A stretch of 35,659 nucleotides of DNA from Bacteroidota bacterium. GTDB lineage: Bacteria > Bacteroidota > Bacteroidia > Chitinophagales > Chitinophagaceae. This document shows, in pieces, positions 25,211 to 32,360 of the stretch. Made by a program: the position numbers and the translations under genes. The stretch lies in contig JAFDYC010000089.1 of the NCBI GenBank assembly GCA_018267625.1, positions 1-35,659 on the forward strand. The letters run 5' to 3'. Numbering within the stretch: position 1 is the first letter of the stretch; every line of letters starts with the position of its first letter. The notes beneath the pieces were generated by a model. The model was given only the letters and a program-made list of their open reading frames with translations, did no database searches and was not told where the DNA came from.

Positions 25211-25441
25211 TTATGATTCGGATTCCACTTTGGGGCGGGTTTGGCGCCACCAAAAGAAACCGACAACACCCAGGATACCCAGCGGTAATCCAGCCAGATA
25301 AATAATCCCCTTATTGAGGCCCTTGGCACTGTTCGGATCCAGCTCAGAAGCTGTCTTCGTACACATCGCACAGCCCTGAGCATAAAGTCCCACAGGGGTG
25401 GCACAGAGTAAGAAGAAGCATATCAGTACCCACTTTTTCAT
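25211..25441 (-). CDS. Small exported CxxC membrane protein of the oxidase cluster
   Basis: A 76-residue protein. The N-terminus MKKWVLICFFLLCATPVGLYAQ is a signal peptide, followed directly by GCAMCTKTASELDP, a CxxC motif at the mature N-terminus. One membrane helix follows (IIYLAGLPLGILGVVGFFWW), then a short charged cytosolic tail. I recall similar small proteins beside terminal-oxidase assembly genes in Bacteroidota but cannot name a characterised family. It lies 40 bases after the DUF420 gene on the same strand. The CxxC pair outside the membrane fits a copper- or thiol-handling role in oxidase assembly; this is inference from position and motif only. An alternative frame in the same place is a shadow. 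Confidence 0.8.
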   Translation of the reverse strand: MKKWVLICFFLLCATPVGLYAQGCAMCTKTASELDPNSAKGLNKGIIYLAGLPLGILGVVGFFWWRQTRPKVESES

Positions 25442-25481
25442 GCGCTAAAATTAGTAAGACCCAAAAGAATGGAGGACGACA

Positions 25482-26114
25482 CTACAGATAGTAGGGTGCT
25501 ATCATCAGATAGATGACCGGCCCGCTGATACTCACATAAAGCCACAAAGGAAAGGCCCATCGCGTCAACCGCTTGTGCAAGGCATATTGCCCAGTGAGTC
25601 CGCGATAAACACTAAAAAGGATGAAGGGCAGGATGACTGCTGCGAGTAGAATATGCGTATAGAGCAAAGCAAAATAAACCGTACGTACCCATCCACTGCC
25701 CCCATAGCGGGTGTCACCAGCTAGAATATGATGTGTGACATAAGAAATTAGGAACAGAACCGAAAGTCCCATGGCCGCAAACATGGCATTGCGATGTGCC
25801 CGGTAATAACCGCGCCGCACAAAGACATATGCCAGAACCAAGAGCAGCGAAACACAGGTGTTGATGATGGCATTCGCAGCAGCAAACACATGCACATCAA
25901 AACCCAGCTTTTGGTGATTAAGGCCCAGTGCTTTATTGAGCGGATGCAGCGAAGCCACCACCAGAAACACCAGGATGGAAAAGGTAATAATGAGGCGGCG
26001 GGCCAGCTTATCATTCCGCCTCATAGCTGGTGCGGGGAAAACCGAACGGAGACTATTTCCCGACTGACGAAGCGAATGTTGTTCCCGAGGGGGGTGCTGG
26101 CTGGCCTGATTCAT
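25482..26114 (-). CDS. DUF420 membrane protein (CtaM-like)
   Basis: A DUF420-family membrane protein of 210 residues. A cytoplasmic, basic N-terminus (MNQASQHPPREQHSLRQ...) leads to four or five helices: IITFSILVFLVVASL, ANAIINTCVSLLLVLAYVFV, AMGLSVLFLISYVTHHI, ILLAAVILPFILFSVY and WLYVSISGPVIYLMIAPYYL. Conserved His residues are in LGLNHQK, RAHRNAM, YVTHHILAG and LLYTHILL. The family includes Staphylococcus CtaM, needed to mature haem-copper oxidases. It sits 42 bases after the SCO gene. An internal start at 26024 (MRRNDKLARR) would remove the long leader and is possible. Confidence 0.85.
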   Translation of the reverse strand: MNQASQHPPREQHSLRQSGNSLRSVFPAPAMRRNDKLARRLIITFSILVFLVVASLHPLNKALGLNHQKLGFDVHVFAAANAIINTCVSLLLVLAYVFVRRGYYRAHRNAMFAAMGLSVLFLISYVTHHILAGDTRYGGSGWVRTVYFALLYTHILLAAVILPFILFSVYRGLTGQYALHKRLTRWAFPLWLYVSISGPVIYLMIAPYYL

Positions 26115-26156
26115 GATACGCGTTACCTAAAAAAATTTCAGAAGTTGAATCCTTTG

Positions 26157-26861
26157 CTATTTCTTTTCCATGGCTAACAAACCGAGGTCATTGGCGCAGC
26201 GGATAATCTCGTTGGTGTCGAGGCCATCATAATACCCGCGGATATATCGGTCTTCATCCAGTAAAACAATTTTCTGGGTGTGGATGAAGTCATCGGCGCC
26301 CCCGTTCCCATCCGGCACTGCTAGGTGTAATTGCCCCCGCATCCACTGGTAGATTGTCTTTTTAGCTCCCGTCAGAAACCACCATCGGTTTTCATCTGCA
26401 CCTGCATGATGGGCATAGGCACGCAACACTCCGGCGCTGTCATGTTCCGGGTCCACAGTGATGGAGATGAATTGCACCATCGTATCGTTTTGCTTCATGG
26501 GCTTTTTATGAAAAGCATATTCCAGTTGGTGCATTTGTTCGGTGAGCCTCGGGCAATAATCTGTACAGCGGGTGAAGATGAAATCTATAGCCAGCATCTT
26601 TCCCGCCAGATTCTTATTAAGGGATATCGGGTCTCCGAACTGGTTTATTGCCTGGAGATCTGCCACCGGCTTCAGTGTCCCCTGCTGCTGCTTTTGCTTT
26701 GCCTGTTTGGCCGGGATGGGCTGACTTCCGGCATAATACACCGGCATAGCCAGTTTGTCTTTACCCAACGACTTTGCAAGGACATAAAAGAACAGCGGCA
26801 GCAAGATGGCTACCGCAGTGACAATAAGAGTGGAAATGATTCTGGAGCGTTGCCGGGCCAT
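26157..26861 (-). CDS. SCO1/SenC family copper chaperone
   Basis: A 234-residue SCO protein, a membrane-anchored thioredoxin-fold copper chaperone that delivers copper to the CuA site of cytochrome c oxidase. An N-terminal anchor (IISTLIVTAVAILLPLFFYVL) is followed by the thioredoxin domain. The CxxxC copper motif is FTRCTDYCPRL (Cys99 and Cys103) and the distal ligand His194 lies in DDFIHTQKIVLLD. ITVDPEHDSAG is also typical. I chose the ATG at 26861 because the helix follows directly; the 18 codons upstream (to 26915) are not needed. It is separated from the subunit IV gene by 330 bases with a terminator, so it has its own transcript, with DUF420 and CxxC genes downstream. Confidence 0.92.
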   Translation of the reverse strand: MARQRSRIISTLIVTAVAILLPLFFYVLAKSLGKDKLAMPVYYAGSQPIPAKQAKQKQQQGTLKPVADLQAINQFGDPISLNKNLAGKMLAIDFIFTRCTDYCPRLTEQMHQLEYAFHKKPMKQNDTMVQFISITVDPEHDSAGVLRAYAHHAGADENRWWFLTGAKKTIYQWMRGQLHLAVPDGNGGADDFIHTQKIVLLDEDRYIRGYYDGLDTNEIIRCANDLGLLAMEKK

Positions 26862-27136
26862 GGGGTAAAGTTCAAAACTTGAGGCCGTAGTATAGCGCTG
26901 CTTCCGTATTTCCAACGAAATTTTTTATTCCAACTTCAGCGCTCTGGAATGGTATCCTTGTAGCTTACCTAAAGTGGTTTCAGGATTGCACATTGTGGCC
27001 CCCCTGCGCTATAGGGGAGCAGAGCATGCAAATGGTCGTTCCCCAAAAAATTTTTAAACGAAAGCCAGATGAAGGTTGCTATCCGGAAAATAATTCAGGA
27101 AAAGCTGCATCGGCAGACGGGCAGCAAAATGGACTG
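26862..27136 (-). other. Gene-free stretch before the SCO gene
   Basis: About 275 bases separate the SCO start from the subunit IV terminator. I see no gene: the ORFs on either strand are short and without signatures. It should hold the SCO promoter, but no clean TTG-N18-TAnnTTTG is present. A 5-3-5 inverted repeat (AAGTT-CAA-AACTT, 26868-26880) stands directly before the ATG, and a CCCCT...AGGGG hairpin lies near 27001-27017. Either could be regulatory. Certainty is low. Confidence 0.4.
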
Positions 27137-27177
27137 AAAAAAATATGGCTGCCTCAGTATATCCAAGGCAGCCATAT
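27137..27177 (-). terminator. Intrinsic terminator after the subunit IV gene
   Basis: A perfect 12-bp stem (ATATGGCTGCCT at 27143-27154 with AGGCAGCCATAT at 27166-27177, 11-base loop) is followed on the minus strand by seven T (27143-27137). It lies 15 bases after the stop at 27192 and separates the haem/subunit III/IV genes from SCO. Confidence 0.92.
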
Positions 27178-27191
27178 AAAGAAATGATTGA

Positions 27192-27632
27192 TTAAGGGAG
27201 CATGTAATGGATGCCGCTGCTGTGGTTCATGTGGAGCCAGAAGCCGCCATCGGCCAGGAAGGCGATGATGAACCAGATGAAGAGCGTAAGCGGAATCAAA
27301 ATGGTGACAATCATGTTTCGGGTTTCATCACCGAGGTGCATAAACACCTTCACGATATATGCTGCTTTCAGCAGGGTCATGATCAGGAAGAGGGCCGAGG
27401 TGACGGCACGGGGAACACCGACATGATGGCCCCAGAGGCCGAGCACCACTTCCAGGGCCGTGATGATGGTCAGGAAAATGGTCACCTTGATGATTCGCTT
27501 TACCTGCTTTTTGCTCCCTTCACTATTGATGTCTGCGCCATGATGTTCGGCCATCAGGCCCGAGTAGAGCTTGCTCTGGTCGCCTTGATACAGGGCATCA
27601 ATATCAACGTGGGATTGGTGCTGGGTGTTCAT
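27192..27632 (-). CDS. Cytochrome c oxidase subunit IV family protein
   Basis: A 146-residue membrane protein of the prokaryotic cytochrome c oxidase subunit IV family, a small non-catalytic subunit of haem-copper oxidase. A hydrophilic N-terminal half with several His (MNTQHQSHVDIDAL, LMAEHHGADIN) precedes three helices: VTIFLTIITALEVVLGLWG, ALFLIMTLLKAAYIVKVFMH and ILIPLTLFIWFIIAFLADGG. KAAYIVKVFMHLGDE is the family hallmark. It is the last gene of the ctaB-COX3-COX3-COX4 unit, closed by a strong terminator, and lies 58 bases after the subunit III gene. The exact role in oxidase stability is not proven. Confidence 0.9.
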   Translation of the reverse strand: MNTQHQSHVDIDALYQGDQSKLYSGLMAEHHGADINSEGSKKQVKRIIKVTIFLTIITALEVVLGLWGHHVGVPRAVTSALFLIMTLLKAAYIVKVFMHLGDETRNMIVTILIPLTLFIWFIIAFLADGGFWLHMNHSSGIHYMLP

Positions 27633-27690
27633 GCTAGTTCGAGAGGTTGTCGTTGGGTTGGAGGGGCGTTACAAAGGAATGGGTAGAAAA

Positions 27691-28452
27691 TCAGAGGAGG
27701 TAGAAGCAAGTGAATACAAACACCCAAACCAAGTCCACAAAGTGCCAGTACAATCCAATTTTCTCGACCATTTCGTAGTGGCCGCGACGCTCGTAAGTAC
27801 CATTCACCGTATTGATCAGAATCATAGTATTGAAGCAAACCCCGGAAGCTACATGGCAGCCGTGGAAGCCGGTGATGGTAAAGAAGTAGTTGAAGAAGTC
27901 ATGCGTGGCCTGCATGGCGGCGGCATGGTTGGTGGCTGTCAAAACGTGCCCGGGATAATTGCCAAAGAAGTGCTGGATTGCGGATGCAGGCATGCTGAGG
28001 TCGGTGAAGGAGCCCCACCAGCCACCTTCGGCATGAAGGTGGGTCCATTCCCAAGCCTGGCAGGAGAGAAAGGCGATACCACCGATGATGGTCCAGAGCA
28101 GCCATTTCACCACGCCTCGTTTGTCGTTGTAATGGCCGGCATGAACCGCCAGTACCATTGTCACGGAGGAAAGGATGAGAATAAACGTCATCAGGGATAC
28201 GAAAACCAGGGGTAGGTTTTTATCCCCGAAGAAGGGAGATGCATAGAAAACGGCATTGGCTTCCGGCCAAACGGAAGAGAAGAAGCGGGTTGTACCGTAA
28301 GAGATCAGCAGAGCACCGAAAGTGAATGCATCCGATAAGAGGAAGAACCACATCATCATCTTGCCGTAGCTCACATTAAAGGGAGAGCGCCCGCCTCCCC
28401 ATACTTTAGGGGCTGAAACAGAGGCTGGAAGTGGTGCAGTGGTTGTGCTCAT
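27691..28452 (-). CDS. ctaE: Cytochrome c oxidase subunit III
   Basis: A 253-residue subunit III of the aa3/caa3-type oxidase, an integral subunit that stabilises the catalytic core. Landmarks are SYGKMMMWFFLLSDAFTFGALL (first helix, with an Asp), TMVLAVHAGHYNDKRG, ACQ-like AWEWTHLHAEGGWW, a long helix with FFTITGFHGCHVASGV, and the C-terminal YWHFVDLVWVFVFTCFYLL. The last motif (YWHFVDxVW) is diagnostic. The gene lies 54 bases after the shorter subunit III-like gene. The catalytic partners (subunits I and II) are absent from this window. Confidence 0.95.
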   Translation of the reverse strand: MSTTTAPLPASVSAPKVWGGGRSPFNVSYGKMMMWFFLLSDAFTFGALLISYGTTRFFSSVWPEANAVFYASPFFGDKNLPLVFVSLMTFILILSSVTMVLAVHAGHYNDKRGVVKWLLWTIIGGIAFLSCQAWEWTHLHAEGGWWGSFTDLSMPASAIQHFFGNYPGHVLTATNHAAAMQATHDFFNYFFTITGFHGCHVASGVCFNTMILINTVNGTYERRGHYEMVEKIGLYWHFVDLVWVFVFTCFYLL

Positions 28453-28506
28453 AATAGTTGCTGGGATGAGTCTTAACTTTTTGGGTGCGCAAATTTTGCA
28501 AAAAAA

Positions 28507-29112
28507 TTACCGATTCAGCAGGAAGAAAAGGAATAAATAAATCCACAAGACGTCCACGAAATGCCAGTAAGTAGCTACAATCTCGAGTCCGGTAGCGTTA
28601 TAGACCTTCACATTTTTGCGGTAAGCCCGCCAAAAAACTATGCTCAGGGCCACGATTCCTCCGAGGATATGCGCCAGGTGCAGCCCGAAAATGATAAACA
28701 GAAATGATTCTGCGGGATTGCCCGTAAGCCGCACGGATTGCATGATGGTAGTGCCGTTAGCCAGCGTCAATGCCTGCGGGATGGCATAGAGTTGATAAAA
28801 ACCCAACACTTGCAACACACCAAATAAAAGCCCTAATGCCAAGGTTGTGGTTGCCAGAACCCGGTAAAGGGGCATTTTCCGTTTGCGGAATGCCCAAAGG
28901 CTAAAGCCAATAGTAAAACTGCTGACCACGATGACGGCGGTTGAGAAATAAAACTCAACAGGCATCTGGAAAATACGCCAGTTGCCTTGCCCCATCCGCA
29001 CGATATAGGCCGATGTCATACCGGCAAACATCATGGCGATGGAACCCATTGCCAGCCAAAGGGCAAACTTGTGCGGGTGGATTTTCCTCCGTTCCGTCAC
29101 CGCAGGTTTCAT
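28507..29112 (-). CDS. Second, shorter cytochrome c oxidase subunit III-like protein
   Basis: A 201-residue subunit III-like protein next to the full subunit III. It lacks nothing essential at its C-terminus, which ends YWHFVDVLWIYLFLFFLLNR, the same diagnostic motif. Five helices are visible: ALWLAMGSIAMMFAGMTSAYI, FSTAVIVVSSFTIGFSLWAF, LATTTLALGLLFGVLQVLGF, FLFIIFGLHLAHILGGIVALS and the last. Bacteroidota oxidase clusters commonly carry two such genes, one long and one short. The start is uncertain: ATG at 29112 follows GGAAGG, while 29124 (MEGIMKP) and 29163 are in frame. I chose 29112. It follows ctaB by 24 to 75 bases and is co-directional with it. Confidence 0.9.
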   Translation of the reverse strand: MKPAVTERRKIHPHKFALWLAMGSIAMMFAGMTSAYIVRMGQGNWRIFQMPVEFYFSTAVIVVSSFTIGFSLWAFRKRKMPLYRVLATTTLALGLLFGVLQVLGFYQLYAIPQALTLANGTTIMQSVRLTGNPAESFLFIIFGLHLAHILGGIVALSIVFWRAYRKNVKVYNATGLEIVATYWHFVDVLWIYLFLFFLLNR

Positions 29113-29187
29113 GATTCCTTCCATTTTTCTTTTTGAAGTATTTTTTTTATAAAAAAGCAGCACAAAAGCGCTCTGGAATAGTTGGTT

Positions 29188-30087
29188 CTAAAACTTGTCG
29201 AAATACAAGGCTAGCAGCACCACCGGCAGGTATATGAAGGAGCCGAACATCACCATTTTCGCACTGCGCTTATCGTTTTTAAGGTAAAAGAGTACCGAGG
29301 CGATAAAGTATAAAATGCCGCAGCCTATGGAGATATACATGCTCCAGTTGCCGCTCATCCCAATCAGGCGGGGCAGCAGAAGCAGCGGGACCAGTACGAT
29401 GGAATAAAACATGCATTGCAGGCCCGTGAACCGGGTCTTTCCTTCATAGGAAGGCAACATGCGGAAACCCGCACGTGCATAGTCTTCAAAGCATACCCAG
29501 GCAATGGCCCAATAGTGGGGAAACTGCCAGAAAAACTGGATGAGAAATAATATCCAGCCGCCGAGCCCCATGTGTCCCGTGGCGGCAACCCAGCCAATCA
29601 GGGGGGGCATGGCTCCAGGCAAGGCGCCGATAAATACCGAAATGGGATGTATCCGCTTCATCGGTGTGTAGGCAAAGGCATACAAACCCAGTGAGAGTAA
29701 AGAAAGCAGGCCCGCCAACGGATTGAAGGCTACCGTGATGAGCAGGCTGCCAATCAGGCCGGAGCTACAAGCCACGATGACGGCTTCCAGAGGCATCATC
29801 CTGCCGGCAGGAAGCGGGCGGTTTTGTGTGCGGTGCATCAATGCATCCGTCTCCCGCTCGATAATTTGATTGAGCGTGTTGGCGCCGCCGGTCACCAGCA
29901 TGCCACCGATAAATAGTTCCAGCACCGGCGTAAGCTGGAAGGATATGCCTGGCGCCAGAAGGTAGCCAATGACGGAAGAAAAAACCACCATGAAGCTCAG
30001 GTTGGGCTTCAGTAGCTGGCTGTAATCGCGGGCACGTCCTATCAGCAACGCGGGCACACGACCTATAGCAGTCTCTGCTTGCAGCAT
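29188..30087 (-). CDS. ctaB: Protohaem IX farnesyltransferase (haem O synthase)
   Basis: A 299-residue UbiA-superfamily membrane prenyltransferase that adds a farnesyl group to haem B to make haem O for the terminal oxidase. The first Asp-rich loop is NTLNQIIERETDALMHRT with the downstream NRPLPAGR (the NxxxDxxMxRTxxRPLP hallmark); the second loop is around YAFAYTPMKRIHPISVFIGALPGAMPPLIGW. PHYWAIAWVCFEDYARAGFRMLP is also typical. About nine helices are present. It starts the minus-strand oxidase unit, 25 to 75 bases ahead of the short subunit III gene, and diverges from the GT-C gene at 30339 across a 251-base spacer with no gene. Confidence 0.95.
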   Translation of the reverse strand: MLQAETAIGRVPALLIGRARDYSQLLKPNLSFMVVFSSVIGYLLAPGISFQLTPVLELFIGGMLVTGGANTLNQIIERETDALMHRTQNRPLPAGRMMPLEAVIVACSSGLIGSLLITVAFNPLAGLLSLLSLGLYAFAYTPMKRIHPISVFIGALPGAMPPLIGWVAATGHMGLGGWILFLIQFFWQFPHYWAIAWVCFEDYARAGFRMLPSYEGKTRFTGLQCMFYSIVLVPLLLLPRLIGMSGNWSMYISIGCGILYFIASVLFYLKNDKRSAKMVMFGSFIYLPVVLLALYFDKF

Positions 30088-30338
30088 GATTCCTATCTAC
30101 GATTTATTGTGGGGAAACGAGCGCGGCGAAGTTACTGGAAGCAATCAATAGCCGACCCAAATGCCTTTAATTAAATTCATGTGTCCCGGTCACTACGGGC
30201 AAAACAGTGCAGCGAAATTTTGCTGAAGTCAACATTTCTGAAAACAAGTTCCGGCAGGCCGCAACGGATGAACAGACTGCTTAATAATATCGTATTGGAT
30301 GAAACAGATTCAGCACATTCCCGCACATTCGCCAACAC

Positions 30339-31856
30339 ATGAATCCGATGGCTTTTCTGTTTCGGGAAAAAGAGCGCTTGCTGCGGCTGCTCATCGGAGG
30401 CATCGTGGTTCTGGGCATCGGGCTGCGGCTACTGATGTATTTCCAGAACCGGAACCTCATCATTGACGAGGCCAATATTGTGCGCAATCTGGCCGAGCGC
30501 GGCTTTGGGGGGCTGCTGCATCCGCTGAGCTATGAGCAGTATGCTCCACCTGTTTTTTTGTGGATAGAGAAAGGATTGTCGCTGATGCTCGGCCTGAGCG
30601 AAAAGGCGTTGCGGCTCTATCCCTTGCTGTGCGGCATAGGCTCTATGTTGCTCTTCCCTGCAGTGGCCCGGAAGTTTATGCGGCAGGAGGCACTCTGGCT
30701 GCCTTTGGCATACCTCGCCTGCGGCTATATCTACGTCCGCTATTCGAGCGAGCTAAAGCAGTATATGCCGGACCTGTTTATTGCGCTCCTGCTGCTCTGG
30801 CTGGCCTTGCGTTGGGATAGAACCCGACTATCCGGGCCGCGATTTCTGCTGTATTGGGCCCTGGCTGGAAGTGTGGCCATCTGGTCTTCGATGCCTTCGG
30901 TTTTTATCCTGGCAGGCATCGTTGGTTATTATGCCTGGCCTGCACTGCGCGATCGAAGGCATGGTGCTTTGTTGCCTGTGCTGTTGGTGACGGTGCTTTG
31001 GCTGGGGCAATTTCTACTGTATTATTTCAGCATCCTGAAGGCGCAAATTGGGAGCAGCTACCTCCAGAATTATCACCAGCCTTATTTCCTATATGCCCTG
31101 CCGAAATCTCTGGCTGAATGGCAGCACAACTGGAACCGGCTGGAGGATATCCTTTCCAATATCGGTGGCTGGAATGCTGTGGCAACGCTGAGTAACCTTT
31201 TCTTTTTCCTGGTAGGTGTGTTTCAGCTTTTCCGGAAAAACTTCTGTCTGTTATTGTTGGCCGGACTACCGATCCTGCTGGTGCTGCTCGCTGCCTGTCT
31301 GCATCAGTTTTCGCTCATTGACCGGGTCATCCTATTCATGATGCCCTGCTGGCTGCTGCTGACCGGCGTGGGCTTCGATGCCTGCCTTCGCTGGAGCAAA
31401 CGAGGATGGGTCTTAGTGGTGTTCATTGGGATGTTCAATGGCTCTGCCTACCTGGCGGAACGAATGTTGCACCCTTACCCGCCTGATGCCATCACCCGAG
31501 GCATGAATTGGATTCAGGAGCGGGGAGGTAGCGGGCCGGAATTGTTTGTTCATCATGCCAGTGTGCCCGCGTACATCTACTATACGCAACTGAAGCCCGA
31601 CAAGGCACGGTACACTTCATTATTCGGCGCCCATCTCCTTCGCTGGGATGATGATTATGCGCAGATAACGAGCGGCATCAACGACACGGCCTACTTCCTT
31701 TTTACTGGTGGATTTCCTGAGGCGGAACGGACACTTAGGACAACTCAGATCGGGAAGAACATGCGGCAGGTAGCTTACTACAGTTTTGCTCTTTGCTCCG
31801 TGTATCAGTTCGTACCAAAAGGATCTATTGATACCTCGGGCAATACGCCGAACTGA
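30339..31856 (+). CDS. GT-C (family 39-like) membrane glycosyltransferase
   Basis: A 505-residue polytopic membrane protein of the GT-C/ArnT/PMT-like superfamily that transfers a sugar from a polyprenyl-phosphate donor on the periplasmic face. A first helix (LLIGGIVVLGIGLRLLMYF) is followed by RNLIIDEANIVRNLAERGF, whose Asp-Glu pair is the first extracytoplasmic-loop acidic motif of the fold. KALRLYPLLCGIGSMLLFP and YVRYSSELKQYMPDLFIALL are also typical. Ten or so further helices run to about residue 375, then a soluble C-terminal domain (LFVHHASVPAYIYYTQLKP). Acceptor and sugar are unknown. It diverges from ctaB. Its last 52 bases run into the 3' end of the convergent DUF1569 gene. Confidence 0.87.
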   Translation: MNPMAFLFREKERLLRLLIGGIVVLGIGLRLLMYFQNRNLIIDEANIVRNLAERGFGGLLHPLSYEQYAPPVFLWIEKGLSLMLGLSEKALRLYPLLCGIGSMLLFPAVARKFMRQEALWLPLAYLACGYIYVRYSSELKQYMPDLFIALLLLWLALRWDRTRLSGPRFLLYWALAGSVAIWSSMPSVFILAGIVGYYAWPALRDRRHGALLPVLLVTVLWLGQFLLYYFSILKAQIGSSYLQNYHQPYFLYALPKSLAEWQHNWNRLEDILSNIGGWNAVATLSNLFFFLVGVFQLFRKNFCLLLLAGLPILLVLLAACLHQFSLIDRVILFMMPCWLLLTGVGFDACLRWSKRGWVLVVFIGMFNGSAYLAERMLHPYPPDAITRGMNWIQERGGSGPELFVHHASVPAYIYYTQLKPDKARYTSLFGAHLLRWDDDYAQITSGINDTAYFLFTGGFPEAERTLRTTQIGKNMRQVAYYSFALCSVYQFVPKGSIDTSGNTPN

Positions 31857-32293
31857 CGAAGATGATGCAGTGCATGTTTGGTCAGCAGTTGGGTCCATTC
31901 TTCAAGATTCAGGTCGCCGAAGAAAGGGTTCGTAATCGTCTTTTGTTTGTCCTGGCCGAAGACACTGATATACTCCTGCAACTCTTCGTGCAGCGCGCCC
32001 AAGGCATCTTCTATGCTTGGCCATCGGCAGGGCATCGGTTCCGTGGGCAACTGAATGTTCACGGTGTTTTCCCGGAATGGCTTGCTGCTCGCGAGGAAGT
32101 GGCGCATGCCGGGCAGTTTTTCGGCGGGTGTGACACAGACTTTCAAATCACGACCATTAGCGATGCGCAGGGAATCATTCATATGCTCAACCATCTGCTG
32201 CACTTGCATCTTGCCCCAGGCGGGCGGCGTAGTAGGGTCAATACCGGCAAGAAGCTTGGGAAATTCCTGAGTGAGAAAATCTAGCTGGGTCAT
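31805..32293 (-). CDS. DUF1569 (DinB/YfiT-like) protein, second copy
   Basis: A 162-residue DUF1569 protein in the DinB/YfiT superfamily, paralogous to the gene at 16046-16516. Conserved are WGKMQVQQMVEHMNDSLRIA near residue 27, and NPFFGDLNLEEW followed by KHALHHLRQFGV at 139-150. A further 12 residues (LPEVSIDPFGTN) follow the point where the other copy ends, and they are read from DNA that also encodes the end of the convergent glycosyltransferase. His residues of the two motifs could form the metal site of the superfamily. The function is unknown. A TACCTTTA octamer upstream (7/8 to TAnnTTTG) could be its -7 element. Confidence 0.85.
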   Translation of the reverse strand: MTQLDFLTQEFPKLLAGIDPTTPPAWGKMQVQQMVEHMNDSLRIANGRDLKVCVTPAEKLPGMRHFLASSKPFRENTVNIQLPTEPMPCRWPSIEDALGALHEELQEYISVFGQDKQKTITNPFFGDLNLEEWTQLLTKHALHHLRQFGVLPEVSIDPFGTN

Positions 32294-32360
32294 AGGCTGA
32301 GAGAAAGAGGATAAAGGTAGAAAATCAAAATGCCCTCATTCCCGCCCCTATCTTCACCCC

